A stretch of 64,000 bases of DNA, taken from contig JASSKH010000002.1 of NCBI GenBank assembly GCA_031763025.1, forward strand, positions 21,219,168 to 21,283,167, in the 5' to 3' direction. Below the pieces are notes generated by a model. That model was not told where the DNA came from. It made no database searches and was given only the letters and a program-made list of their open reading frames with translations. The stretch is from Macrocystis pyrifera (Eukaryota > Sar > Phaeophyceae > Laminariales > Laminariaceae). The position numbers were made by a program, and so were the translations under genes. Of this stretch, positions 55,378 through 64,000 are shown piece by piece; positions within the stretch are counted from its first letter, which is position 1; each line of letters starts with the position of its first letter.

Positions 55378-56035
55378 TCCGATACTGATATGCCCTCTCA
55401 CTCGCTGCTCATTGACGGACGTACGAGGAGGGTACTCGAATTACCCGAGACGGCGGTATGTGCTCTCGCTGTTGTCTGTGGAGTCGAGTGTCGGATGGCG
55501 AGGTGCCTGGTCCGGCGGTGCTCTCTCATTCACGGCTCTCTCTCGATGCTGCTGTATTTTCTCTCTCGTGCTGGGTACGAGGCCGCGGTTTGGCACGGCT
55601 CTGCCTCACTCACTGCTCTCTTTCTCGTTTTGGACTGCAGGCAAGTGTATCATGATATGGTGTCGGGTACGACTGTGCCCGTTCACTCACTGCCCACTCT
55701 CGATACTGCGGTATTCTCTCTCGTTTTCACGGGGAAGTGGGGGGTATGAGGTTCGAGTGTGTTTGCCGCTTACTCGCGTTTACGAGGTTGGGTTGTCTAG
55801 CGCCGCCGTGCCCGCGGGCCGTAGAACTGACAACAATAAAAAGGGTGCATTATTACACAGATGGGTATCGGAGATTGGGTATGTTGTGACACAGATTGGT
55901 ATCGGATATTGTGTGGGGTGGAGCGTATTATGCTGCAGTGTTCGATACTGCTATGCCCTCTCACTCGCTACTAACTGACGTGCGTACGCTGAGGGTACTC
56001 GAGCTACCCGATACGGGGGTTTGTGCTATCACTGT
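55378..56035. repeat. ~90-bp direct repeats around CTCTCTC-rich units
   Basis: GATACTG-TATGCCCTCTCACT, GACG-ACGTACG, GAGGGTACTCGA-TACCCGA and GTGCTCTCGCTGT occur at 55378-55470 and 55938-56035. Between them, three loose units share GCTCTCTCTCGATGCTGC and GGGTACGA. The right LTR-like repeat lies inside this interval. Confidence 0.65.
55748..55938 (+). repeat. LTR-like direct repeat, right copy
   Basis: It matches 52695-52870 with one ~20-base internal addition (GGTGCATTATTACACAGATG). If the pair are LTRs, the enclosed 3 kb (coiled-coil relic, MITE, AT array, basic frame) would be a degenerate non-autonomous retroelement. No primer-binding site or polypurine tract is clear. Confidence 0.55.
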
Positions 56036-56201
56036 AGCCTGAGCGTATTTCTCTGACGCGATGTATAGCCTTGTATTATTTGACTTTCTATTCGAGGCGT
56101 AGACGTTACGATCTTTCGTTTACAATGGGGTTGCACATCCTAAAGCTCCCAGAATATGAGGACTTGGTATTCAACCCGTAGTTGGGTAAGACGCTTCGGG
56201 C

Positions 56202-56579
56202 CCCTATAGCGAGGCAGTGGCAGTGTTAGCAGACCGGGACTGCCTGGCGATTTGCGCTTTTCGGTCGGTCATGGCGTACATCTTTGCCGCACAACGGATT
56301 GGGGGAGACTTAATCGCCGGGTGCCCCTTCCCCGTTGCCAAGGCAGAAGGGGGCCGGGGCCGTCTCTCCCTCTCCGCAGTCCGTATGACGGCGAACCTGC
56401 AAAGCGATCTGCGGATGGCAGAGCCGCCGAACCACTTCACGATGTGAGCCTTTCGAGTGGGAGGACGGACGCTAGCGAGCTGCCACTGCCTCCAGAGTTC
56501 GAAAATGACCTTGCGGCGTGTGCAGGAAATGACTGAGTCTAATGTTAAAGAAGTTTGGGTGAGACAACTCTGCCCCTGA
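56202..56579 (+). pseudogene. crypton-type tyrosine recombinase remnant, copy 2
   Basis: In one phase: EAVAVLADRDCLAICAF, LSAVRMTANLQSDLRM, EPPNHFTM, a TGA stop at 56445, then AFRVGGRTL and LRRVQEMTESNVKEVW to a stop at 56577. This parallels the C-terminal catalytic part at 47.35-47.7 kb (LAQMTSNLQAHLRAV, then SFRIG, then a T-E-S ending). The GW and Tyr region is scrambled or deleted, so it is inactive. The TGA falls at the position just before the AFR motif, near where the family usually has His. Confidence 0.6.
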
Positions 56580-56713
56580 CCAGTGGTCAACGACAAATAC
56601 AATCTAAAAGAGGCGCAACGAAGTATGGGCGGGACCACAGGCCGGCGCATGAGACCTCAATCCAATACTTACCTTAAATGATCCACGGAAGAGAGACAGA
56701 ATACAACAGTAAA

Positions 56714-56890
56714 ATGGCGATCCAATCGATGGGCTCAAGACTTGGCACAAACAACGGAACCATCGATGATATCGAAATGTCTCGGAATTTGTATCGCAAT
56801 GAGGTCAGTTCTTCTTTTCGCTCCCGAAACCTCGGGAGTAGAGTTGAAGTCGAAACATTTCTTGAGACCATCCCACCCACCCAGCAGTAG
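56714..56890 (+). CDS. small conserved frame MAIQSMGSR, copy 2
   Basis: This encodes MAIQSMGSRLGTNNGTIDD, IEMSRNLYRNEVSSSFRS and then a tail (VEVETFLETIPPTQQ) unlike copy 1. It is the near-identical partner of 52081-52200, so this piece was copied recently relative to its surroundings. It lies inside the direct-repeat pair that follows the recombinase remnant. Confidence 0.4.
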   Translation: MAIQSMGSRLGTNNGTIDDIEMSRNLYRNEVSSSFRSRNLGSRVEVETFLETIPPTQQ

Positions 56891-56935
56891 GATTAGTATT
56901 AATGCTTCTATACCCAGATCATTTACAGGTACTAA

Positions 56936-56978
56936 CCCCGCGCAGAGTACGTTTTACGCTAGTCTACTCTGCGCGGGG
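56936..56978. repeat. perfect 14-bp hairpin
   Basis: CCCCGCGCAGAGTA (56936-56949) and TACTCTGCGCGGGG (56965-56978) are exact inverted copies around a 15-nt loop. It is followed by GACGAGACTTCCTGCC and the direct repeat at 57002. Like the hairpins at 48.26-48.30 kb it lies downstream of a recombinase relic. Confidence 0.85.
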
Positions 56979-57189
56979 GGAAATGCCAGACGAGACTTCC
57001 TGCCCGGCGCAGGAGGCCTCATCCGATCCAATACTTACATTAAATAATCCACAGTAGAGGGGCAGAATACAACAGAAATATAAGCTACGCTCAATTATTC
57101 GCATGAATACGAGACAGCGCTTGTATTCACAAACACGATTTTTGTTCGTAATTATAAGCTACGCTAGACATTGATATTTTACAAGAAAA

Positions 57190-57405
57190 ATATATACCAT
57201 GAATGAAGATGACAGAAAACGTCATCTAACTTGGGTTTGGTGTGCGCTGATTACCTGGTTTCATTTGTGCACCGTAAAATGGCCAAAATACACCGGTGTA
57301 CCGTTTTATGTCATTTTCAGCTTCAGACAGGTTTGCAATTATGCTCCTAGAAACCCTAGGTACTACCATTGCCGCCGGGATCGAGAACATAACCGTAGTG
57401 CACCA
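57190..57405 (+). other. 69-codon frame, unrecognised
   Basis: The frame from the ATG at 57199 reads MNEDDRKRHLTWVWCALITW and continues to 57408. It is protein-like at the start but short, with no homologous copy in the window and no domain. Confidence 0.2.
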
Positions 57406-57418
57406 TAGCGTTCGTTGT

Positions 57419-57848
57419 TAACACCATGTAACCTGGGTACGCCATTGCTCCTCCAGTGCCAACACTATGTTAGGAGGCGGCCAAGCCGCTGTGCTAGGCC
57501 CATTACCGTAGATAAGACTTATCCCTGCGTTACGTTCTCCGAGCCGCGGATCTGTTCGTTCTACGGTAGATTGATAACGTGCGCGTCTGGACAAATTCTA
57601 ACATAGTGTTACGATGTTAGCACACGTACCGATCACGGCGTAACACTATGTTACCGTACCAGCGCCGCCGAGATCGAGAAGAAACACAACGTTAATGGGT
57701 TATGGCGTTTGGTTATAGGCATTTAACACTGTGTTACTGCGTTATGCAATTGCTCCTCCAGTGCTAAAAATATGTTAGGACGTAGCCAAGTCGCTGTGTT
57801 GGGCCCCAGAACGTAGGTAAGTGATATCCTACTGTTACGTAATCCGAG
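57419..57848. repeat. ~127-bp direct repeats with TAACACTRTGTTA palindromes
   Basis: 57419-57545 and 57722-57848 share ATTGCTCCTCCAGTGC, ATGTTAGGA-G-GGCCAAG, CGCTGTG-T-GGCCC and TTACGT-CTCCGAG in order. Between them lie three 13-base palindromes (57599-57611, 57641-57653, 57724-57736) of the form TAACAYWRTGTTA. Confidence 0.7.
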
Positions 57849-57879
57849 GTGTGCAAATATTCAAGGTTATGTTTTGTAG

Positions 57880-58310
57880 GGTGTGTGCATTCCGGGTACG
57901 GGTATGGAAGTAATACAGAACTCACAGAAGTTACGCGTACGGGTATTGAAGTTCTACAGAACGCACAGAAGTTCCGGTATTGTGGCACCGGCGTACAGAA
58001 CTCACAAAAGTTCCGGGTACAGGTATGAATGCCGTACTGAACTCACAAAAGTTCCAGGTACGGGTATCAAGTCTTACAGAACTCACAGAAGTTCCGGGTA
58101 TTGTGGCACAGGCGTGCATAACTCACAGAACCTCTGGGCAGGTATAAAATAGTTGTACCCGTACTCCGGGCATTGTGGCAAGGGCGTACAGTACTTAGAG
58201 AAGTTCCCGGTACGGGTAAGAATGACGTACCCAACACACAGACGTTCCTGGTGCTGGAATGGGTGTTGTACAAAACTCACGCAAGTTCCGGTTACGGGTA
58301 ATACCCCAGT
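57880..58310 (+). repeat. ~41-bp minisatellite array 2
   Basis: About ten units vary around AGTTCCGGGTACGGGTATGA, AGT-TACAGAACTCACAGA. Some carry the shorter alternative GTATTGTGGCACNGGCGTAC. Array 1 (20.3-20.6 kb, reversed) and array 3 (59.6-60.0 kb) use the same two unit types. Confidence 0.85.
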
Positions 58311-58785
58311 AAATTCACGCCTCAAGGGGGCGAAAAACAGCAGATTAACAGAGGGTGGCTGAACATTTATTTTTGACACCTCGCGTCGCATTATTCAACT
58401 TCCACCCTCCCCACAATGGGGGGGGGGCGGGGGTACCTGACACCGTCTCCTACCTCTACACCTGTACAGTACTTATATACCTGGTAGAACTGAGCACAGG
58501 GGACGGCAGAGAGCCGCCCCCTCCCTTTCTTGATAAAACGTCTTCCATAGGACTGCATTACTACTGGGCTGCGACCTAGAGGCCACGGCCCACAGCTGCG
58601 CAGTCACCGGGACTGCAGCAGTAGTAAGCGGTACTCAGGAGCTATAAATATAAGACACGGTGAGCAGCAGGGGGCGGGCGCGCACGAGAAAAAGGCGCCC
58701 CGATTCAATGGTGTGAATCACGTATTAATAGTAAAAACACCTTTGGGGCTTTGATAAAAACTCGAGGCGAAGGACGTCCAATCTG

Positions 58786-59121
58786 ATGCGAGTAAGGCCA
58801 CGAAGCTCAACGATGAGCGGCACGGAATGTCGAGTGCGACATTTTCTTGCTTCGACGAATTCTTTCAGGTCGCCGGGCTTGGGCGGCTCAAAGTGTAGGC
58901 TTCTTCCTGAGCAGACAGACCGATATACCCTTGCAACGAGAATCGTGCAGGAAAACCAACCGCTGACCGCGCCTGGTGGCATCGACACCTCGCCTGTCTA
59001 CCTGCTTCTGTACAGGTGTCCTGTGCGCCATTGTCGGAAAAATCATGAACAGTCTGAGACACTCACATACCACAACATGGAATGCCTGGCTGAGCCGTGG
59101 AACGGTGTAAGACTACGCTGA
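58786..59121 (+). CDS. 111-codon frame with Cys/His cluster, unrecognised
   Basis: From the ATG at 58786 the frame reads SSTMSGTECRVRHFLASTN, RLLPEQTDRYTLATRIVQEN and ends LLYRCPVRHCRKNHEQSETL, TYHNMECLAEPW. The CPVRHCRKNHE-YHNMEC arrangement could be a small zinc-binding module. It lies in otherwise non-repetitive DNA and uses balanced codons, so it is one of the better gene candidates here. Neither promoter nor splice signals can be judged, and the family is unknown. Confidence 0.3.
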   Translation: MRVRPRSSTMSGTECRVRHFLASTNSFRSPGLGGSKCRLLPEQTDRYTLATRIVQENQPLTAPGGIDTSPVYLLLYRCPVRHCRKNHEQSETLTYHNMECLAEPWNGVRLR

Positions 59122-59254
59122 ACTACGAGTACACGCCAGTATTGTATGCCCGTTATCCACAAGAATGGCCATGCTGTGTACAATTATTAATGTGACGTAG
59201 CCTGAATGTGATGTGATGTTACGTTATTTTACTTGACGTGAGGGTGGTATACGC

Positions 59255-59320
59255 CTTTCGGGTACTGTCACACAAAACTTTCGACGCGTAGAGAGAACGA
59301 TTGAATGTGAACATCACACA
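59255..59320 (+). mobile_element. isolated LINE 3' tail
   Basis: TCGACGCGTAGAGAGAACGA, TTGAATGTGAACATCACACA matches the terminal ~55 bases of the LINE copies at 9.8 and 24.0 kb. Confidence 0.5.
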
Positions 59321-59589
59321 TTATTAAATTGTTCACAGTATCACACACAGCTTGCAAAGATGAGTTTCGACAAAATCCTCGATCTCGTTTGTTTATAAAT
59401 GTAAGCAAATACGAATGCGATAGGTACAAAAAGTATACTACATACGGCCACTGTTTTACAATACGCACTTGTTGCACAGCAGCATGAAAACATGACCTTT
59501 GTCTATGTGCGGTGAAACAAGTATAAGGTAGGAAAAAGAAAAAAAGAGCCATGAAGTACTACCAAAATGTTCGTTCTAAATCCGAATAC

Positions 59590-60005
59590 TTACCGGGTTC
59601 CCGCGTATTGTGACAAACGTCTACCCCTACGCCGGGTATTGTGCAACAGCCCTTACAGAAGTTACAAAACTTCCGGGTGCGGGTATGGATGTCGTACAGG
59701 ACTCACAGATTTTCCGGGTACGGGTACAGAAGTCTTGCAGGACTCACAGAAGTTCCGGGTATTGTGGCACGGGCGTACAAACCCCACAGAAGTTCCGGAC
59801 AGGCATGAAAATGTTGTACCCGTGCCCCGGGTATTGCAGCACTCGCGAACACAACTTGCAGAAGTTTCGGGTACGGGTATGAATGTGGTAAATACCTTGC
59901 AGAACTTCCACGTAAAGGCATGAATGACGTAGATAACCCACATAAGTTTGTAGGGTAACGCCCGGGAAAATACCCCGGGCATGGTTCTGTATGAACCCTA
60001 TAGAA
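59590..60005 (+). repeat. ~41-bp minisatellite array 3
   Basis: Units as at 57.9-58.3 kb. The array ends in CCCGGGAAAATACCCCGGG, CATGGTTCTG, the same terminal block as array 1 but in the opposite orientation, so a defined end is shared. Confidence 0.85.
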
Positions 60006-60069
60006 AACAACCTTGCAAATATGCACTTATTGATACACAAAAAACACCCAAAACAACTACCAGGTACCA

Positions 60070-61020
60070 GGTACTAATTTAGACCAAATCCTCATTTAAC
60101 AGTACGAAAAATAGCATTCTATAGATATTTGAGATTCAACGGGATTATTGAGCGTAGGGCTGGGTACTGGCAAGGTATATGCTGCCGGTACAAGTGTGCT
60201 GGAGGCATACCTATGCTGGCCGAGAGGACCAGTCTAGCTCAACAGTATAGAGCGACCTGCATACGTCCCACAAAACGCACCCAAAATATGGAACCCCTCA
60301 GAAATGAAGAAGTCAGTAACCGACAGCGGGAGGAAAAAGACAGAGAGACGGAGACTTTGCAATCAATGAGTGAGCTATGGTCGCTCGCTACCAACTCCGA
60401 CCTACAGTTAGCTCTGTGCTCTAATGTATAGCCTTCGAATTAGCGTGTTATTATTACTGTACACGACAACGATACGCGTTGGCGTGCATTTCCCTAGGTG
60501 TCACCTTCAAGAGTGTATGATGGTGATCGGGGAGGTGGAGGACTGCGTGTGATAGGGTCATGATTACAGGGATAGGATTTGCCAATTCAGATATTCTCGT
60601 GGAGGTGTTGCTGTGGTCTGGCTACGCGCACGCACTCCAAACTTGCGCCTGTGGCCTTTGGGCGGATGAGGGTACGTAAAGGGACAGCATGCTGCGAAGG
60701 CCCCGACTTTCTACCCTCTCACAGAGACAGGGTAGACTCCGAGAAACACAACAAGGCACATACAATAGGGGTGAGACACCGCCACGCCAACATGGTGTTG
60801 GGGCCGTCCTCTGCTGCGTCGATTGTCCGAGCTTACGTGCTGAAACAGAGGTATCTCTCTTCGTCGCGCGCACCACCTCTCGTCTCGTCTGACAAAAGCG
60901 GCGCGATCGTGGTGCCAATCAACGACGTTTGTCCCAACGAAATCCCTACAAAACTCGTTTGTAATTAGGGCTACTTGGCAGAAATTTCCACAATTTTCAA
61001 GATGAATTTCAACAAAAAAT
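60070..61020. other. two unrecognised frames (60129-60431, 60579-60968, +)
   Basis: The first frame ends in a charged segment (NRQREEKDRETETLQSMSEL). The second contains ASIVRAYVLKQRYLSSSRAP and SGAIVVPINDVCPNEI. Neither has a family motif, and opposing minus-strand frames of similar length overlap the second, so no gene is called. Confidence 0.25.
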
Positions 61021-61029
61021 AGCTCAGAC

Positions 61030-62050
61030 ATAGGCGCCGTCCCGGGCAAGTCCGTTTTCGTCCCCGGATCGTTGGAGTTGCACATGCATGAAATATTTAT
61101 GATCCGGCGATGGAGCCGTATCGTCTCCGGGTGCTGCTGGCTCTCATGAACCTTAGCCAATCAGTGATGCGTGCGGAGCGGCGTCGATCCGGGGGATCGC
61201 CGTTTCAATCCCCGATTGATCGGGGTTGTACATTCATAGAGGGATTTCTAATGCGGGGATCGGACCCTATCCTGCCCGGATGTGGTGGAACCTCGATGGC
61301 TCTACTTAGCTCCTAAAATCTAGCAATAGCCAGCGGCCTCTGGCATGGATTTGGTCAATCAATCAGATGCCAGTATTGAAATTGAAAAATGTAAGTAAGC
61401 AGCTAGGCTGGCTAGATCACTATCAAAACTGCCTAGGGATTGTGCAACGGCCACGGCTCGGCGTGGCATGGGACCTGGTATTCTGCTGGTTGTTGCACAC
61501 AGATTCCTTACCCATGGGGCAAGGCGGGGCTGAAGCGCGCTGTATCGCGAGGCCATGATTCCAGACCAACGAGTGGTATGGCCACGGCTCCGCCCGTGTC
61601 GCTAGCCCTGCGTTTCCCATAGAAATATGTAGTACTCGTAGTGTGTTGTGATGTATCACTCTGAACTGTGAGGGCCATCGTCTGCTTTCGTACCCGGGTT
61701 GTTGGAGTCCCCCGGTGCGGTGGGAGACCCAGCCAAATCTGAAATCAGCCAAAGGGGTTCCCCACACCTTCCGAGGCGTTATCGACCACGGGGATGTCCG
61801 TTTTCGTACCCGGGTTGTTGGATTTGTGAATGTAGGAATACATTTTGATCTGGGGACGCGACCTTATCATCCCCGGGTTCGGCCGAACTTCACGTTGTCC
61901 CGAAGGGCAACTCTCGCCGCGCACTGGCTCCATGTGGCCTCATAATCACAAACCTGCCGGGGGAGTTGGGGTTTCCACACTTTGCCGGGGGTATCGACTG
62001 GGGGATGTCCGTTTTTGTCCCCTGGTTGTTGAACGTGTTCGTGATAAGCG
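61030..62050 (+). repeat. composite tandem element, copy 3 (tail then head)
   Basis: 61030-61570 holds internal units and the tail (GGCCACGGCTCGGCG, CCATGGGGCAAGGCGGGGCT at 61512-61531). The head begins at 61575 (GGTATGGCCACGGCTCCGCC, CGTGTCGCTAGCCCTGCG), followed by further units to 62050. Two elements therefore lie head-to-tail, with the junction at about 61571-61575. This defines both ends of the repeat unit independently of copies 1 and 2. Confidence 0.75.
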
Positions 62051-62059
62051 AGAGACGGC

Positions 62060-62690
62060 AGATACGTGAGGGTGAGAGTGACGGATTTACATGTGCTACC
62101 AGCGTGTACGTAGACGTGTACATGAATGTTGCGGTTCTTGTGTGTGAAAACACACTTGTAAATTTATATAGTGATGCTGTTTATCGTGTGAGGATATAGG
62201 TGGCTTGAGGTTGTAAACTTGTATAACGACGCTGAGTATCATGAGGGGATCGCTAGCTTGTGATGTTGCTATGTGGTGCAGTTTGTAAGGCGCAAGGTGT
62301 GGGTGTACGTGGGTGGATATACATTGTGGTGGTAGCTTGCGCATGGTTATGAGGCGTAGTCTATAACGTGCGTACGTCGTAGATGATAAGCTATGTACGT
62401 TTATATTCGTATGTGCACATAAGAGTAAACAGGGTTGAGGATGTGTGAGAGACGAGTGATATTTGAGCATGGGAGACGGACTTACATGTGCTACCAGGGT
62501 GTACGTGGTCGTGTACATAAAAATTACTGTTTGTGGGTGGAAACACGCCGCTTGTACAGCATGAGTTGCGCTGTTTATCGTGCGGGGATGGCTGGCTTGT
62601 GATGTTATGTGGTGTAGTTTGTAAGGTGCGTATGGGTCGTACACGTGTGGGATAGGTGAGACGTGTGCAAGCGTGTGTACGTGCTGTAAG
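62060..62690. repeat. tandem units with TTACATGTGCTACCAG landmark
   Basis: 62070-62215 and 62465-62600 share GA-AC-GA-TTACATGTGCTACCAG, GTGTACGT, GAAAACAC, GCTGTTTATCGTG-GGGAT. Part of the unit (GCTTGTGATGTT, ATGTGGTG-AGTTTGTAAGG) also occurs at 62255-62290. ORFs on the minus strand (up to 211 codons) are translations of these repeats. Confidence 0.65.
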
Positions 62691-62842
62691 CCAATGTAAA
62701 AAACACAAGGATCATGAACATGCTCCGTCACGCATATTATAATTGAAAAGTATGGTATGGCAATTGTGTTTTATCGGATGTATTCGTGTGGTATGGTTTA
62801 CACGTTGATGTACCACGTGTGGTGTGGGTATACACGTTTCCG

Positions 62843-63070
62843 CAATGAAGGACACAAATTATGGAAGATGGGTTCACAATGACATCGATTGTCAACCCGT
62901 GAAGGAGAAAACATACCATGATACAGTGACAAAAGTTCACACTTTTCTACAAGGGAGGTAAGACGCAACGATATGAAGGACACAAATCATGGGCGACGGG
63001 TTCACGATGACCTTGAGTATCAACACGTGTAGGAGAAAACAAACAAGGATACAACGACACATTTTCACAG
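62843..63070. repeat. tandem duplication, ~128-bp period
   Basis: GAAGGACACAAATTATGG, GGGTTCACAATGAC, TCAACCCGTG-AGGAGAAAAC and GATACAGTGACA recur 128 bases later with few changes. Confidence 0.8.
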
Positions 63071-63297
63071 AAAACAGCTGTAGTGGAAAATAGTGGACTG
63101 CAACTATGCTTTTTGGCGCGAAACTTATCATGAATGATGTTTAAGAAAGAAAACTCTTCCGTTCAAGTTCCATGGACGCGTAATAGTTCATTTTCATAAA
63201 TGTGTATCATCTAACTCAGGTGTGCGTGAACAAGTCAAGTCAATTATTAAGCAACTACGCCGGTATCGAGTCTTGACCCAGACTTTTGTGGCTCAAG

Positions 63298-63625
63298 AAC
63301 TGCCTGGTGGAGTTTTGCTGTAGGTGGGAAGACAAGGAGCTGTAGTTTCCAGTGCGCTGCTCGGGCGTCTGACTGCGGAACACCGAAAGCACTTCTGAAC
63401 CATCGCCACATATTTCAGGTGAACAACCACGCGCGTGCACCCGTACAAGATTTATACACGTAAGTGCTGCCCGGTAGAGTTTTAGGTGGGAAGACTAGGA
63501 GCTGTAGTTTCCAGTGCGCTGCTTGAACGTCTGACTGCTAAACGCTGAGGGCACTTCTGGACCATCGCCACATATTTCAGGTGAACAACCGCGGGCGTGC
63601 ACGCGTACAAGATTTACACATACCT
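63298..63625. repeat. tandem duplication, ~166-bp period
   Basis: TGCCTGGTGGAGTTTT (63301) and TGCCCGGTAGAGTTTT (63467) start units sharing AGGAGCTGTAGTTTCCAGTG, CGCTGCT, CATCGCCACATATTTCAGGT, GAACAACC and GTACAAGATTTA. The units are highly similar, so the duplication is relatively young. Confidence 0.85.
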
Positions 63626-63902
63626 CTGTCGATCGTATCACGAAGAGATGATATATGCACCTTGAGTAAATCCACCAACCATCTTCATCGACACGATCTG
63701 GTCAAAAGGAATGGAATGTAGCGTGACTCAGCGTCTCCAAAAAACGGGGAGTTAATTGCAAATAAAGGATAGTCTAGCTCAACATTGCATGACAACTCAA
63801 CCTGTGTACCATAATACATCGATCATCTTTGATATAATGTCACAGCTTTGGCACCACCTCGGCCACTGTACTACTGACATTTTAATGAGCAATCCCCCCC
63901 TG

Positions 63903-64000
63903 TCATCCATATGCAAGTCCGCCTCACAGGCGGTTCTTAGTAGGGTGCAGCTCATCGTTCATGCGACTCGCCGGACATCTCACAGCGCTTCGCGCTTGGT
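63903..64000 (+). repeat. dispersed repeat family A, copy 3 (cut by window end)
   Basis: CATATGCAAGTCCGCCTCAC, AGGCGGTTCTTAGTAGGGTG and CGACTCGCCGGACATCTCAC follow 3236-3332 almost base for base. The copy should continue beyond the window. Confidence 0.8.

Larger units (their letters stand above)
56643..57078. repeat. ~70-bp direct repeats after the recombinase remnant
   Basis: 56643-56711 and 57002-57078 share CCGGCGCA, GACCTCA or GGCCTCA, TCCAATACTTAC-TTAAAT, ATCCAC-G-AGAG and CAGAATACAACAG. The GCCTCATTGATCCCAAT-like core also follows the other recombinase pseudogene (47940 and 48318). They enclose the second MAIQSMGSR frame and a perfect hairpin. Confidence 0.65.

Noticed and set aside
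57880..60005. CRISPR-like array from ~41-bp periodic repeats
   Set aside because: The whole unit is repeated with no unique spacer between identical repeats; it is a minisatellite.
62096..62731. 211-codon minus-strand ORF
   Set aside because: It lies wholly in the TTACATGTGCTACCAG tandem units and repeats itself in protein; a repeat translation.

Overview
This is a gene-poor, repeat-saturated stretch of a eukaryotic nuclear genome. There are no operons, no rRNA genes, no CRISPR arrays and no intact protein-coding gene I can name. Nearly every long open frame is either a translation of simple repeats (CTG, GTA or CAA tracts) or a broken piece of a mobile element. The mix of LINE remnants, a hAT-type DNA transposon with an 8-bp target duplication, tRNA-derived SINEs, TA-flanked MITEs, crypton-type tyrosine recombinases and CCCTAA-like strings points to an alga or other protist. 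A red seaweed or a stramenopile would fit, but the sequence does not settle it and I give no species.

Layout. 0-3 kb: a possible Cys-rich exon, then a ~0.3-0.42 kb macrosatellite carrying CTG tracts. 3-8 kb: a dispersed repeat (again at 42 kb and at the right edge), a broken coding frame and a 123-nt foldback. 8-16 kb: a LINE 3' end and several short-period arrays. 15-25 kb: a coiled-coil gene relic, a tRNA-Gly-like element, minisatellites and a second LINE copy. 25-27 kb: an AT-rich island with decayed frames on both strands, bracketed by inverted blocks of a GTCCGGACAATT repeat. 27-37 kb: a composite ~171/215-bp-unit element, a 1.75-kb hAT element with a nested SINE, a 41-bp-like array holding a clean MITE insertion, and a second SINE inside another array. 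37-45 kb: a ~145-bp satellite and a decayed recombinase-like region with a 30-G tract. 45-49 kb: a crypton-type recombinase pseudogene flanked by duplicated coding tails and followed by hairpins. 50-60 kb: arrays with telomere-like strings, LTR-like direct repeats, a second coiled-coil relic, a second recombinase remnant with a 14-bp perfect hairpin, and two minisatellite arrays. 60-64 kb: the composite element again, then three tandem duplications.

The window is best read as an accumulation of nested elements rather than as cooperating genes. The best-supported items are the hAT element with its nested SINE, the MITE whose empty site survives in a neighbouring repeat unit, the paired crypton-type recombinase relics with their hairpins and direct repeats, and the 4.2-kb foldback. 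Family names rest on motifs read by eye; no database search was possible.
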